From Streptomyces adustus (GTDB lineage: Bacteria; Actinomycetota; Actinomycetes; Streptomycetales; Streptomycetaceae): a DNA stretch of 53,699 bases. The position numbers were made by a program, and so were the translations under genes. The stretch is taken from contig NZ_VJZD01000034.1 of assembly GCF_009377175.1 (NCBI RefSeq), forward strand, positions 1 to 53,699, read 5' to 3'. Shown piece by piece: positions 35,882 through 44,004 of this stretch; the stretch's first letter is position 1, and each line of letters begins with the position of its first letter. A model generated the notes under the pieces. The model was given only the letters and a program-made list of their open reading frames with translations. It did no database searches and was not told the origin of the DNA.

Positions 35882-36160
35882 TCAGGCGGGGCCGGGCCCC
35901 CGGTGTTCGGCGGCGATCCCGAAGCGCTGACGCTCCCGGGGCGCGGCCGGGACCTCACGGACCCCGGAGACCGAGCTGATCACCCGCTCCTCCTCGGGGC
36001 GGTCGAGCTCGTCGAGCCGCTCCAGGTCCGCGGCGGAGACGAGGGCGACGAGAGGCTTGCCGTGGCGGGTCACGACGACGCGCTCACCGCCGTACACCAC
36101 GCGGTTGATCAGGTCGGCGAGCTCAGCCCTGGCTTGTGTCACCGGAATCTCGTAGGCCAT
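35882..36160 (-). CDS. Orphan antitoxin, Phd/YefM family
   Basis: A 92-residue protein with the N-terminal Phd/YefM DNA-binding and dimerisation fold: IPVTQARAELADLINRVVYGGERVVVTRHGKPLVALVSAADL (family core: RVVVTRHGKPLVALVS). The C terminus, where toxin would bind, is charged and ends PPR/GPGPA-like. No toxin gene adjoins it: downstream is the pseudogene and upstream is a divergent ClpP-like gene. The intergenic region has a TGTACA core, the hexamer known for YefM operators. It may be a solitary regulator. Confidence 0.88.
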   Translation of the reverse strand: MAYEIPVTQARAELADLINRVVYGGERVVVTRHGKPLVALVSAADLERLDELDRPEEERVISSVSGVREVPAAPRERQRFGIAAEHRGPGPA

Positions 36161-36177
36161 ACCCCCATCATAACGTC

Positions 36178-36203
36178 ACGTACGTCCTGTACATTTTTTA
36201 CAG
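36178..36203. promoter_or_regulatory. Candidate YefM-type operator between antitoxin and clpP-like genes
   Basis: An AT-rich patch in a GC-rich region contains the palindrome ACGTACGT (36178-36185), the hexamer TGTACA (36188-36193) and an inverted repeat CTGTA-N7-TACAG (36187-36203). TGTACA is the core hexamer reported for YefM binding. It lies 18 bp upstream of the antitoxin ATG and 30 bp upstream of the clpP-like ATG, so one protein could control both genes. Confidence 0.5.
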
Positions 36204-36233
36204 AGACACCTTGCCGTGAGGAGGGGGTTCCCC

Positions 36234-36941
36234 ATGACCCGACCGTCCGCCCGCCATGTCCTGCCGGAGTTCACCGAACGCACGAGCCTCGGGCACCGGA
36301 CGCTGGATCCCTACGCGAAGCTGCTGGAGGGACGGATCGTCCTGCTGGGGTCACCGATCGACGACACCTCGGCCAACGACGTGATCGCGCAGCTCATGCA
36401 CCTGGAGCACGCGGCACCGGACCGGGCGATCTCGCTGTACATCAACTCCCCCGGCGGCTCGTTCAGCGCGATGACCGCCGTCTACGACACGATGCGCTAC
36501 GTCAGCTGTGACGTGGAGACGTTCTGCCTGGGCCGGGCCGAGGCGTGCGCCGCGGTGCTGCTGGCCGCGGGCGCGCCGGGCAGGCGGCACGCGCTGCCGG
36601 GCGCCCGGGTGACGATCCGCCAGCCGGTGCTCCCCGGGCCGGTCGAGGCCCAGGTGAGCGATCTCGTCGTCGAGGCGGACGAACTGACGCGCACCCGGGT
36701 CCTGCTGGAGGAGATGCTGGCCCGGCACACGGGCCGGACACCGGACCAGGTGGCCGCGGACATCGAACGGGACACGGTCCTCGACGCGCGGGGCGCGCTG
36801 GAGTACGGCCTGGTGGACCACGTCGTCGGCGGCCGCGGGGTCCCGCCCGCCGCACCGGGCACGTCCGGCGCCCCCATCCTCCCCGACGCACCCGGCGCAC
36901 CCGGCGCACCCGGCACGCCCGACACGCCCGGTGCGAGGTGA
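36234..36941 (+). CDS. ClpP-like protein lacking catalytic Ser and His
   Basis: A 235-residue member of the Clp protease proteolytic subunit family. The fold motifs are clear: [26 protein letters not shown] and the ERD...YGLVDHVV end. The active site is not: the usual GQAASMAAVLL is [11 protein letters not shown], putting alanine (A104) at the catalytic Ser, and the usual IHQP is IRQP, putting arginine (R129) at the catalytic His; only the Asp (D180 in ERD) remains. It should be inactive by itself, like ClpR subunits, and might form mixed rings. The last 35 residues are a Gly-Ala-Pro tail. ATG 36234 has a strong GAGGAGGGGG site. Translated in sequence with the next gene. Confidence 0.9.
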   Translation: MTRPSARHVLPEFTERTSLGHRTLDPYAKLLEGRIVLLGSPIDDTSANDVIAQLMHLEHAAPDRAISLYINSPGGSFSAMTAVYDTMRYVSCDVETFCLGRAEACAAVLLAAGAPGRRHALPGARVTIRQPVLPGPVEAQVSDLVVEADELTRTRVLLEEMLARHTGRTPDQVAADIERDTVLDARGALEYGLVDHVVGGRGVPPAAPGTSGAPILPDAPGAPGAPGTPDTPGAR

Positions 36942-36948
36942 GCCGGGG

Positions 36949-37257
36949 ATGCTGCCGCCGGAACTTCCGCCGCTGCCCGCCCTGACCCGGGCCGAGGGCG
37001 AGCTGATCGACCGTTACCTGGAGGTGGTCGACCTGCTCGGCCGCATCAACCCCGCGCACCACGGCGACACCTACCGCGGACTGCGCGCCGCCCAGGCACT
37101 GGTGGGCAGGGCGACCGCGCTGCGCGACGCGCTGGCGCTGATGCACCAGCGGGGCGAGGCCGAACTGCACGCGCCGACGCTCGCGCGGGCGCTGCGCGTC
37201 CTGGACGGGGAGCGCCGCACGGCGCGTGTCACCGTGCCCTCGCGCTCCGACAGTTGA
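36949..37257 (+). CDS. Small helical protein following the ClpP-like gene
   Basis: A 102-residue soluble, mostly helical protein (LTRAEGELIDRYLEVVDLLGRINPAHH, then long amphipathic helices with LRAAQALVGRATALRDALALM). I do not recognise the family. ATG 36949 is 7 bases after the clpP-like stop, with GAGGTGAG upstream spanning that stop, so the two are co-translated. No catalytic motif is seen; an adaptor or partner of the ClpP-like protein is possible. Confidence 0.75.
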   Translation: MLPPELPPLPALTRAEGELIDRYLEVVDLLGRINPAHHGDTYRGLRAAQALVGRATALRDALALMHQRGEAELHAPTLARALRVLDGERRTARVTVPSRSDS

Positions 37258-37271
37258 CTCCCCCTCCGGCC

Positions 37272-37310
37272 GCCTCGGACGCTCCGCGTGATGCGCGAAG
37301 CGTCCGAGGC
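37272..37310 (+). terminator. Terminator after the small helical protein gene
   Basis: Arms GCCTCGGACGCTCCGCG (37272-37288) and CGCGAAGCGTCCGAGGC (37294-37310) pair over 17 bp with one mismatch around TGATG, 15 bp after the stop. Confidence 0.85.
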
Positions 37311-37602
37311 TGAGTTCAAACGCTCCGAACGACGTACCCACTGATGGAGTAGTGACGGATCCTTTTTTCTGACCTCCGGGGTCGCGCAACGCGCGTAGCT
37401 CGACGGCGGGTCGAAGCGCTCCGTCGCTGGTCCGGGGCCCGTCGTTCCCCTGGACGGACGATCGAACAAAAAGGTGTCCACCCGAACGGGTGAGTGGTGA
37501 GTAACAACACAAATCCACGGTTCCGTTGGGATTTTGGGACACCTGTGAGTGAAGATCCCTGTCTGACGACAAGCCCCCGCCACAGCGGCGGGGCGGTCCG
37601 GG

Positions 37603-37795
37603 CGGACGCCGAGTCCTGCCGCCGCCCGGATGACCGGTCGACAGAAGTGCATCGGCAGGAGTGGAGGACCCAAGCACGACGGGTTCGCCGGAACGGTCAA
37701 GCCATGGCCGCACCGAGCAGCCCTTGGGGTGAAGCCGCATCGCGGCCGGGCAACTTCGCCAGCCCGAATCCGACAGGTCATCCTTCACAGGCGGC
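37603..37795 (+). ncRNA. c-di-AMP riboswitch (ydaO/yuaA class)
   Basis: The leader of the NlpC/P60 gene contains the conserved blocks of the ydaO class in order: CGCCGAGTCCTGCC (37608-37621), GGCAGGAGTGGAGGACCCA (37654-37672), CTTGGGGTGAA (37723-37733), CCGGGCAACTTCGCC (37746-37760) and CCCGAATCCGACAGG (37763-37777). The stem GTCCTGCC/GGCAGGAG closes one arm. Association with a cell wall hydrolase gene is the classic actinobacterial context, where c-di-AMP turns expression off. The upstream part, 37311-37602, should hold the promoter; I see no gene there. Confidence 0.88.
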
Positions 37796-37811
37796 TGACG
37801 AAGGGTTGCGC

Positions 37812-38285
37812 ATGACTGCGCTCAATCGTGTCCCGTCGCTGATGGTCCGGGCCGGTACGGCTTCGGCGCTCACCATCGCCGCCGTGGGCGGCTCGATCGT
37901 GGTCCCGGGCCTCTCCCCGGACGCGGCGGCCGCCACGACCGCGACGAAGGCTCTCAAGATCGCGGCCTCCAAGAAGGGCTCGCCGTACCGGTACGGCGCC
38001 ACCGGGCCGCGCAGGTTCGACTGCTCGGGGCTCACGCTGTACGCGTTCAAGAAGGCGGGCAAGAAGCTGCCCCGCACCGCGGCCCAGCAGTACAACAAGA
38101 CCCACCACGTCTCGGCCAGCCACCGCAAGGCCGGAGACCTCGTGTTCTTCCACTCGGGTTCCAGCGTCTACCACGTCGGCATCTACGCCGGAAAGGGAAA
38201 GATCTGGCACGCCCCGAAGACGGGGGACGTGGTGCGGCTCCAGAAGATCTGGACCAAGAGCGTCTGGTACGGCCGGGTGAGCTGA
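37812..38285 (+). CDS. Secreted NlpC/P60 peptidoglycan endopeptidase
   Basis: A 157-residue exported cell wall hydrolase that cleaves stem peptides. An N-terminal signal (MTALNRVPSLMVRAGTAS... hydrophobic to about residue 40, DAAAAT cleavage region) is followed directly by the NlpC/P60 domain with catalytic C71 (RRFDCSGLT), H121 (VYHVGIYAG) and third residue H133 (IWHAP). It has no extra SH3, LysM or coiled-coil region, so it is a minimal enzyme. It is governed by the c-di-AMP riboswitch upstream. ATG 37812. Confidence 0.93.
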   Translation: MTALNRVPSLMVRAGTASALTIAAVGGSIVVPGLSPDAAAATTATKALKIAASKKGSPYRYGATGPRRFDCSGLTLYAFKKAGKKLPRTAAQQYNKTHHVSASHRKAGDLVFFHSGSSVYHVGIYAGKGKIWHAPKTGDVVRLQKIWTKSVWYGRVS

Positions 38286-38289
38286 TCCG

Positions 38290-38333
38290 CCCGGTGCGGT
38301 GGTGACGACCTGGCACGCCACCACCGCACCGGG
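38290..38333. terminator. Bidirectional terminator
   Basis: Perfect 15-bp arms CCCGGTGCGGTGGTG (38290-38304) and CACCACCGCACCGGG (38319-38333) between the convergent NlpC/P60 and anti-sigma-like genes. Confidence 0.85.
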
Positions 38334-38380
38334 TCTCCAACCTGGACGTCCTCGGGCCTGCCTGGACCCGGGCCCGGTCC

Positions 38381-38839
38381 TCAAGGTTCCTGCTGTCCCG
38401 CGGCAGGCACCGGCCGGGCCGGGACGGACCACGGGAGCTCGATGCAGACCGTCTTGCCCCCCTCGGGGGTGGGACGGACGTCCAGCCTTCCGCCGCACTC
38501 GGTGGTCAGCCAGCGGACGATCACCATGCCCCGGCCGTTGTCCTGCTGGACAGCGGCCGGCAGCCGTTTGGGGAAGCGCGGATGGCTGTCGGTGACGCCG
38601 ACGCGCAGCCGCTCGTCACGGTCGAGGGTGAGATCGACCGTGAACGTAGGGGACTGCCCGAGCGTGTGCTGTACGGCGTTGGTGGTGAGTTCGGAGACGA
38701 CCAGTCGGACGGTGTCGGCCATCTCGGCGTCCGCGGGCAGGCCCCATTCCACGAGGGCGCTCGCCACGAAGTTGCGGGCCGCGGAGACCGAGGCGGGATC
38801 GCTCGGCAGAGTGACGGATGCTTCCAGATGGTCTGCCAT
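38381..38839 (-). CDS. Anti-sigma-factor-like ATP-binding protein (RsbW/SpoIIAB type HATPase)
   Basis: A 152-residue single HATPase_c domain. The N-box is VVSELTTNAVQHT, the G1 box is VTDSHPR and the G2 region is DNGRGMVIVRWL. Streptomycetes carry many such stand-alone kinases; some are next to HTH-DUF5753 and DUF397 genes, as here, where they form the abaA/whiJ-type regulatory module. ATG 38839 follows GGGAAAGGGACG. Divergent from the HTH gene. Confidence 0.9.
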   Translation of the reverse strand: MADHLEASVTLPSDPASVSAARNFVASALVEWGLPADAEMADTVRLVVSELTTNAVQHTLGQSPTFTVDLTLDRDERLRVGVTDSHPRFPKRLPAAVQQDNGRGMVIVRWLTTECGGRLDVRPTPEGGKTVCIELPWSVPARPVPAAGQQEP

Positions 38840-38960
38840 GACGCGTCGTCCCTTTCCCGCGGTACCGCAGTCCGACAAGGAGCGGATTCGAGTACGGTCC
38901 CGGACTGGTGCTTCTTCGCCAGACTGCCATTACCAGGCCGGTCACGGTGCCGATCCACCG

Positions 38961-38976
38961 AGATATGCATATATCT
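38961..38976. promoter_or_regulatory. AT-rich palindrome in the divergent control region
   Basis: AGATATGCATATATCT contains a perfect 10-bp palindrome ATATGCATAT (38963-38972). It stands out sharply from the GC-rich surroundings and lies midway between the divergent ATPase and HTH genes, 76 bp upstream of the HTH start region. Candidate operator or promoter core. Confidence 0.5.
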
Positions 38977-39048
38977 GTCGCTCGAAGCGGTGAACTCTGC
39001 GACGGCAGACCGTATTTGGGCGGCTTGGAAGGAGTAGGGAGTTTTCCC

Positions 39049-39906
39049 ATGCAGTACGGTCCCGCCGTGCGCCGCCGGAAACTGGGCGCCGAACTGCGCG
39101 CGCTGCGCGCCCGCACCGGGCTCACCAGTGGTGACGCGGCCCGCCTGGTGGGCTGGCACCAGTCGAAGGTCAGCCGGATCGAGACCGGTGCCAGCGGGGT
39201 GAAACCGGCCGATGTACGGCTGCTCCTGGACGCGTACGGCGTCGTCGAGACGGAACTGCGGGAGTTGCTGCTGATACTGGCGGGCTCCCACGACGGCGGC
39301 CGGGACCACTGGTGGCACGCGTACCGTGGTGTTCTCCCGCCCACCTACCGGGATTTCATCAGTCTGGAGTCACAGGCGAGCGCGATGCGCACGCTGGAGA
39401 CGTCCGTGGTCCCGGGGTTGTTGCAGACGCCCGAGTACGCCCGCGCGGTGACCCGCGCCGCGGTCGAGGGACTGGACGAGGAGCGGCTGGACGCGCTGGT
39501 GGAGGTGCGACTGGCCAGGCAGGACGTGCTGCGCGCCCATCGTCCGCTGGAGCTGACCGCCGTCCTGGACGAGGCGGTGCTGCGCCGGGAGGTCGGCGGG
39601 CCCGAGGTGATGGCGCGTCAGTTGCGGCGATTGGTGGAGGCGGGGCGGCTGCCCCAAGTGCGGCTCCAGGTCCTGCCGTTCCGGGCGGGAGCACACATTG
39701 GCATCACCGGGCCTTTCGTTATCTTGTCATTTCCGAGCACTTCTGATCTGGATGTGGTTGTTCTCGACCACATGACGAGTAGCCTCTACCTCGAACGGAA
39801 AGAAGACCTCCAGGCCTACTCGGAGGCCTTCAACACCCTCAGGACACACGCCCTTTCACCCGAGGACTCATTGGATTTCATCGCCGGGATAGGTGACGAC
39901 ACATAA
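39049..39906 (+). CDS. HTH (XRE) regulator with DUF5753 domain, WhiJ-like
   Basis: A 285-residue regulator. An N-terminal XRE helix-turn-helix (RARTGLTSGDAARLVGWHQSKVSRIETG, core DAARLVGWHQSKVSRIE) is followed by the DUF5753 domain (TSVVPGLLQTPEYARAV, VLDEAVLRR, QVLPFRAGAHIG, VVVLDHMTSSLYLE). These proteins pair with small DUF397 proteins and control development or antibiotics in streptomycetes. ATG 39049 follows GGAAGGAGTAGGGAG. The last third of the gene (about 39690-39900) uses many A/T-ending codons, unlike its first part. Confidence 0.92.
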   Translation: MQYGPAVRRRKLGAELRALRARTGLTSGDAARLVGWHQSKVSRIETGASGVKPADVRLLLDAYGVVETELRELLLILAGSHDGGRDHWWHAYRGVLPPTYRDFISLESQASAMRTLETSVVPGLLQTPEYARAVTRAAVEGLDEERLDALVEVRLARQDVLRAHRPLELTAVLDEAVLRREVGGPEVMARQLRRLVEAGRLPQVRLQVLPFRAGAHIGITGPFVILSFPSTSDLDVVVLDHMTSSLYLERKEDLQAYSEAFNTLRTHALSPEDSLDFIAGIGDDT

Positions 39907-39915
39907 GGAGGCACC

Positions 39916-40140
39916 ATGACTGCACTGCCTCGGAACACGACCCCCGCCACGCATCTGCACGACGCGCGTTGGCTGCGCAGCAGCTACAGCACGGGAGCGA
40001 ACAACTGCGTCGAGACGGCCCGACCCGGCCGAGGGCCGTGGGCCGGACTGCTCGCCGTACGCGACTCCAAGGATCCGGCCGGACCCGCGCTGCTCTTCTC
40101 CCCCGAGAGCTGGGCGAAATTCACGGCCACATTCCACTGA
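39916..40140 (+). CDS. DUF397 protein
   Basis: A 74-residue protein with the DUF397 signature: WLRSSYSTGANNCVETA, AVRDSKDPAGPALLFSPESWAKF. DUF397 proteins (BldB-related in context, paired with DUF5753 regulators) are thought to modulate the partner HTH protein. It starts 9 bases after the HTH stop with an AAGGAGG site, so the two are coupled. Confidence 0.93.
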   Translation: MTALPRNTTPATHLHDARWLRSSYSTGANNCVETARPGRGPWAGLLAVRDSKDPAGPALLFSPESWAKFTATFH

Positions 40141-40266
40141 TTCCGGTCATTCTCGGTCCACTCCGACCAACATCGTGCCGGTATCGATCGGCATCGAATC
40201 GGTAGCAAAGCCTCTTCATTCACCGGCAATTGGCGAACGTGCGAAACAGGGCCGTGTCACGCCGAC

Positions 40267-41394
40267 TCACGGTCGTGTCTCGTCGATCACCCGCACCGCG
40301 TGCGCGATCTGTTCCTCGGTGAGGTCCGCGCGCGCGGTGAGCCGGAGCCGCGAGATCCCGTCGGGCACGGAGGGGGGACGGAAGCAGCCCACCACGACAC
40401 CCGCCGTCCGGCAGTCGGCCGCCCATCGCACGGCCGCCTCCGGGGACGGCGCCCGCACGGAGACGACCGCGGCGTCCGGACGTACCGCCTCCAGGCCCGC
40501 GGCCGTCAGGCGCGCGTGCAGCTCGCCCGCCACCGCGCGGGAGCGCGCCGCGCGCTCCGGCTCGCGGCGCAGCAGCCGCAGGGCCGACAGGGCCGCCCCC
40601 GCCGCGGCGGGGGCTAGACCGGTGTCGAAGATGAACGTCCGTGCCGCGTTGACCAGATGGTCGATCACCCGGGCCGGGCCCAGCACGGCACCGCCCTGAC
40701 TGCCCAGCGACTTGGACAGGGTGACCGTCGCCACGACGTCGTCGGCGCCCGCGAGCCCGGCCGCGTACGGGGCTCCCCGGCCGCCCTCGCCCAGCACGCC
40801 GAGCCCGTGCGCGTCGTCGACGACCAGTCCGGCGCCGTGCTCCCGGCAGACCCGGGCGAGCGCGGCCAGCGGTGCGGCGTCGCCGTCGACCGAGAACACC
40901 GTGTCGGAGACGGCGACGGCGGGCCCCTCGTGGGTGCGCAGCGCCTTGCGCACGGCGTCCGGCTCCGCGTGCGCGGCCACCTGGGTGGTGCCCCGGGCCA
41001 GCCGGCAGCCGTCGATCAGCGAGGCGTGGTTGCCCGCGTCGGAGACGATCAGCGAGCCGTGCGGGGCCAGCGCCGAGACGGCCGCGAGGTTGGCCGCGTA
41101 GCCGGAGGAGAAGACCAGCGCCGCCTCGAAACCGCAGAAGTCGGCCAGTTCCCGTTCGAGTTCGGCGTGCAGTTCGGTGGTGCCGGTGACGAGCCGGGAG
41201 CCGGTCGCGCCGCCACCCCAGGTCCGCGCGGCGCGCGCGGCGCCCTCGGTGACCTCCGGATGCCGGGTCAGACCGAGGTAGTCGTTGCTCGCGAGGTCGA
41301 GCAGCGGCGAGTCGGCCGGGCGGGGGCGCAGGGTCCGTACGAGTCCGGCGCGGCCGCGCAGTTCCGCCTGCTCGTCGATCCAGCCGAACGCCAT
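40267..41394 (-). CDS. bioF: 8-amino-7-oxononanoate synthase
   Basis: A 375-residue PLP enzyme of the alpha-oxoamine synthase family, which joins alanine and pimeloyl thioester in biotin synthesis. PLP lysine K228 is in [27 protein letters not shown] and [10 protein letters not shown] are typical. ATG 41394. It is divergent from bioBAD. It contains the only CTAG I saw inside a gene (40614). At 375 residues it is near the normal length. Confidence 0.95.
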   Translation of the reverse strand: MAFGWIDEQAELRGRAGLVRTLRPRPADSPLLDLASNDYLGLTRHPEVTEGAARAARTWGGGATGSRLVTGTTELHAELERELADFCGFEAALVFSSGYAANLAAVSALAPHGSLIVSDAGNHASLIDGCRLARGTTQVAAHAEPDAVRKALRTHEGPAVAVSDTVFSVDGDAAPLAALARVCREHGAGLVVDDAHGLGVLGEGGRGAPYAAGLAGADDVVATVTLSKSLGSQGGAVLGPARVIDHLVNAARTFIFDTGLAPAAAGAALSALRLLRREPERAARSRAVAGELHARLTAAGLEAVRPDAAVVSVRAPSPEAAVRWAADCRTAGVVVGCFRPPSVPDGISRLRLTARADLTEEQIAHAVRVIDETRP

Positions 41395-41540
41395 GGGTCC
41401 TCCGGGGATTTTGTAGGCAGTGGACAGACCCTAGCCGGACGGCCGTCGGGCCAGGATGTGGCAATCCACACACCGTGAAGTGTCTCTGTTGTGTGAAGTC
41501 ACCTTGGCCCCGAGCAGGTCCTTACGACAGGATCGGCCTC
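41395..41540. promoter_or_regulatory. Divergent bioF/bioB control region
   Basis: The 146-bp region has a perfect inverted repeat TGTGG-CAAT-CCACA (41457-41470), and outer CACAC (41468-41472) and GTGTG repeats nearby. A shared operator for a biotin regulator such as BirA or BioQ is expected in this place, but I do not recognise a consensus. Confidence 0.4.
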
Positions 41541-42728
41541 ATGGACCTGCTGAAGACGCTGGTGGAGAAGGGGCTTCGGCGCGAGCTGCCGAGCCGCGAG
41601 GAAGCACTCGCCGTACTGGCCACCTCCGACGACGATCTGCTCGATGTGGTGGCCGCGGCCGGCAAGGTGCGCCGGCAGTGGTTCGGCCGACGGGTGAAAC
41701 TCAACTACCTCGTCAACCTGAAGTCCGGGCTGTGCCCGGAGGACTGCTCCTACTGCTCCCAGCGGCTGGGCTCGACGGCCGGGATCCTCAAGTACACCTG
41801 GCTGAAGCCGGACGAGGCGTCCCGGGCCGCGGCGGCCGGTCTGGCCGGCGGCGCCAAGCGGGTCTGCCTGGTGGCCAGCGGGCGCGGTCCGACCGACCGG
41901 GACGTGGAGCGGGTCTCGGACACCATCAAGGCCATCAAGGACGAGAACGAGGGCGTGGAGGTGTGCGCCTGCCTCGGCCTGCTCTCCGACGGCCAGGCGG
42001 AGCGGCTGCGCGAGGCGGGTGCGGACGCGTACAACCACAACCTCAACACGTCCGAGGAGACGTACGCGGACATCACCACCACGCACACCTACGCCGACCG
42101 CGTCGACACCGTGCAGAAGGCCCACGCGGCCGGTCTGTCGGCGTGTTCGGGGCTGATCGCGGGCATGGGCGAGAGCGACGAGGACCTGGTCGACGTGGTC
42201 TTCTCGCTGCGCGAGCTCGACCCCGACTCCGTTCCGGTGAACTTCCTGATCCCGTTCGAGGGCACCCCGCTGGCCAAGGAGTGGAACCTCACCCCGCAGC
42301 GCTGTCTGCGGATCCTGGCGATGGTGCGGTTCGTGTGCCCGGACGTCGAGGTGCGGATCGCGGGCGGCCGCGAGGTCCATCTCCGTACGATGCAGCCGCT
42401 CGCGCTGCACCTGGCCAACTCGATCTTCCTCGGGGACTACCTGACCAGTGAGGGCCAGGCGGGCAAGGCCGACCTGGAGATGATCGCCGACGCCGGGTTC
42501 GAGGTGGAGGGCGCCGACCAGGTGACGCTGCCCGAGCACCGCTCCGGCGGCTGCCACGGGACGGCCGACAGCGGCTGTCACGACGGGGCGAGCGGATGCC
42601 ACGACGGCGACAGCGTCTGCGGCTCCACCCCGGCCGCCGCCCCCGCCCCGCGGGTCGACGAGCCGCGCCCGGACCTCGTCGCCGTACGCCGCCGGGGCGC
42701 CGGCACGGACCTCGCGCCCAATGCCTGA
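41541..42728 (+). CDS. bioB: Biotin synthase with a Cys/His-rich C-terminal tail
   Basis: A 395-residue radical SAM enzyme that inserts sulfur into dethiobiotin. The SAM cluster cysteines are C65, C69 and C72 ([10 protein letters not shown]); YNHNLNTS and [11 protein letters not shown] complete the family core, which ends near residue 335. The remaining 60 residues include three tandem Cys-His units ([18 protein letters not shown], with C338, C346, C353) and C360, then a conserved-looking [16 protein letters not shown] end. ATG 41541 is the canonical start. It overlaps bioA by 8 bases. Confidence 0.96.
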   Translation: MDLLKTLVEKGLRRELPSREEALAVLATSDDDLLDVVAAAGKVRRQWFGRRVKLNYLVNLKSGLCPEDCSYCSQRLGSTAGILKYTWLKPDEASRAAAAGLAGGAKRVCLVASGRGPTDRDVERVSDTIKAIKDENEGVEVCACLGLLSDGQAERLREAGADAYNHNLNTSEETYADITTTHTYADRVDTVQKAHAAGLSACSGLIAGMGESDEDLVDVVFSLRELDPDSVPVNFLIPFEGTPLAKEWNLTPQRCLRILAMVRFVCPDVEVRIAGGREVHLRTMQPLALHLANSIFLGDYLTSEGQAGKADLEMIADAGFEVEGADQVTLPEHRSGGCHGTADSGCHDGASGCHDGDSVCGSTPAAAPAPRVDEPRPDLVAVRRRGAGTDLAPNA

Positions 42729-44001
42729 CCTGAACGTGCCCGAACTGCTCGAACTGGACCGACGCCACGTCTGGCATCCCTACGGCCCGATGCCGGGCCG
42801 CCAGGAGCCGCTGGTCGTGGCGTCGGCGAGCGGAGTACGGCTGACCCTCGCGGACGGTTCGGGCGAACTGGTCGACGGCATGTCGTCCTGGTGGTCGGCG
42901 ATCCACGGCTACAACCACCCGGTGCTGAACGAGGCCGCCCGCGAGCAGCTGTCGCGGATGAGCCATGTGATGTTCGGCGGGCTCACCCACGAGCCCGCCG
43001 TACGGCTGGCGAAGCTCCTGGTCGACATCACCCCGGCCGGTCTGGAGCACGTCTTCCTCGCCGACTCCGGTTCGGTGTCGGTCGAGGTCGCGGTGAAGAT
43101 GTGTCTCCAGTACTGGCGTTCGCTGGGCCGCCCCGCGAAGCGGCGACTGCTGACCTGGCGCGGCGGCTACCACGGCGACACCTGGCAGCCGATGTCGGTG
43201 TGCGATCCCGAGGGCGGGATGCACGAGCTGTGGAGCGGGGTGCTGCCGCGTCAGGTCTTCACGGACGCCCCGCCCGCGGAGTACGACGAGACCTACGCCG
43301 AGCTGCTGCGCGCGGCCGTCGCCGAACACGCGGACGACCTGGCCGCGGTGATCGTCGAGCCGGTGGTGCAGGGCGCGGGCGGGATGCGGTTCCACTCCCC
43401 CGCGTATCTGCGGGTGCTGCGCGAGGCGTGCGACGCGCACGACGTGCTGCTGGTCTTCGACGAGATCGCGACCGGATTCGGCCGTACGGGTGCCCTGTTC
43501 GCGGCGGAGCACGCGGCGGTGACGCCGGACGTGATGTGCGTGGGGAAGGCGCTGACCGGTGGTTACCTGACCATGGCGGCGACGCTGTGCACCGCACGGG
43601 TGGCCGACGGCATCTCGCGCGGCGAGGTGCCGGTGCTGGCGCACGGGCCCACATTCATGGGCAACCCCCTGGCGGCGGCCGTGGCCTGCGCCTCGGTCGA
43701 ACTGCTGCTCGGCCAGGACTGGCAGGCGGAGGTCGGCCGGATCGAGACGGGGCTGCGCGAGGGGCTGGAGCCGGCCTCCGCGCTGCCCGGGGTGAAGGAC
43801 GTACGCGTCCTCGGTGCCATCGGGGTCGTCCAGCTCGACCGTCCGGTGGACATGGCGGCGGCCACCTCGGCCGCGGTGCGCGAGGGCGTGTGGCTGCGCC
43901 CGTTCCGCGACCTGGTCTACACGATGCCGCCGTACGTCACCGATGACGCGGACGTGGCACGGATCGCGCGCGCGGTGTGCGCCGCGGCGCGGGAGGGATG
44001 A
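42721..44001 (+). CDS. bioA: Adenosylmethionine-8-amino-7-oxononanoate aminotransferase
   Basis: A 426-residue class III PLP aminotransferase that uses S-adenosylmethionine as amino donor to make 7,8-diaminopelargonate. BioA-specific HVWHPYGPM is at the N terminus; PLP lysine is K276 ([11 protein letters not shown]); [11 protein letters not shown] and the [11 protein letters not shown] motif are present. It overlaps bioB and is followed after 3 bases by bioD. Confidence 0.96.
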   Translation: MPDLNVPELLELDRRHVWHPYGPMPGRQEPLVVASASGVRLTLADGSGELVDGMSSWWSAIHGYNHPVLNEAAREQLSRMSHVMFGGLTHEPAVRLAKLLVDITPAGLEHVFLADSGSVSVEVAVKMCLQYWRSLGRPAKRRLLTWRGGYHGDTWQPMSVCDPEGGMHELWSGVLPRQVFTDAPPAEYDETYAELLRAAVAEHADDLAAVIVEPVVQGAGGMRFHSPAYLRVLREACDAHDVLLVFDEIATGFGRTGALFAAEHAAVTPDVMCVGKALTGGYLTMAATLCTARVADGISRGEVPVLAHGPTFMGNPLAAAVACASVELLLGQDWQAEVGRIETGLREGLEPASALPGVKDVRVLGAIGVVQLDRPVDMAAATSAAVREGVWLRPFRDLVYTMPPYVTDDADVARIARAVCAAAREG

Positions 44002-44004
44002 CAC

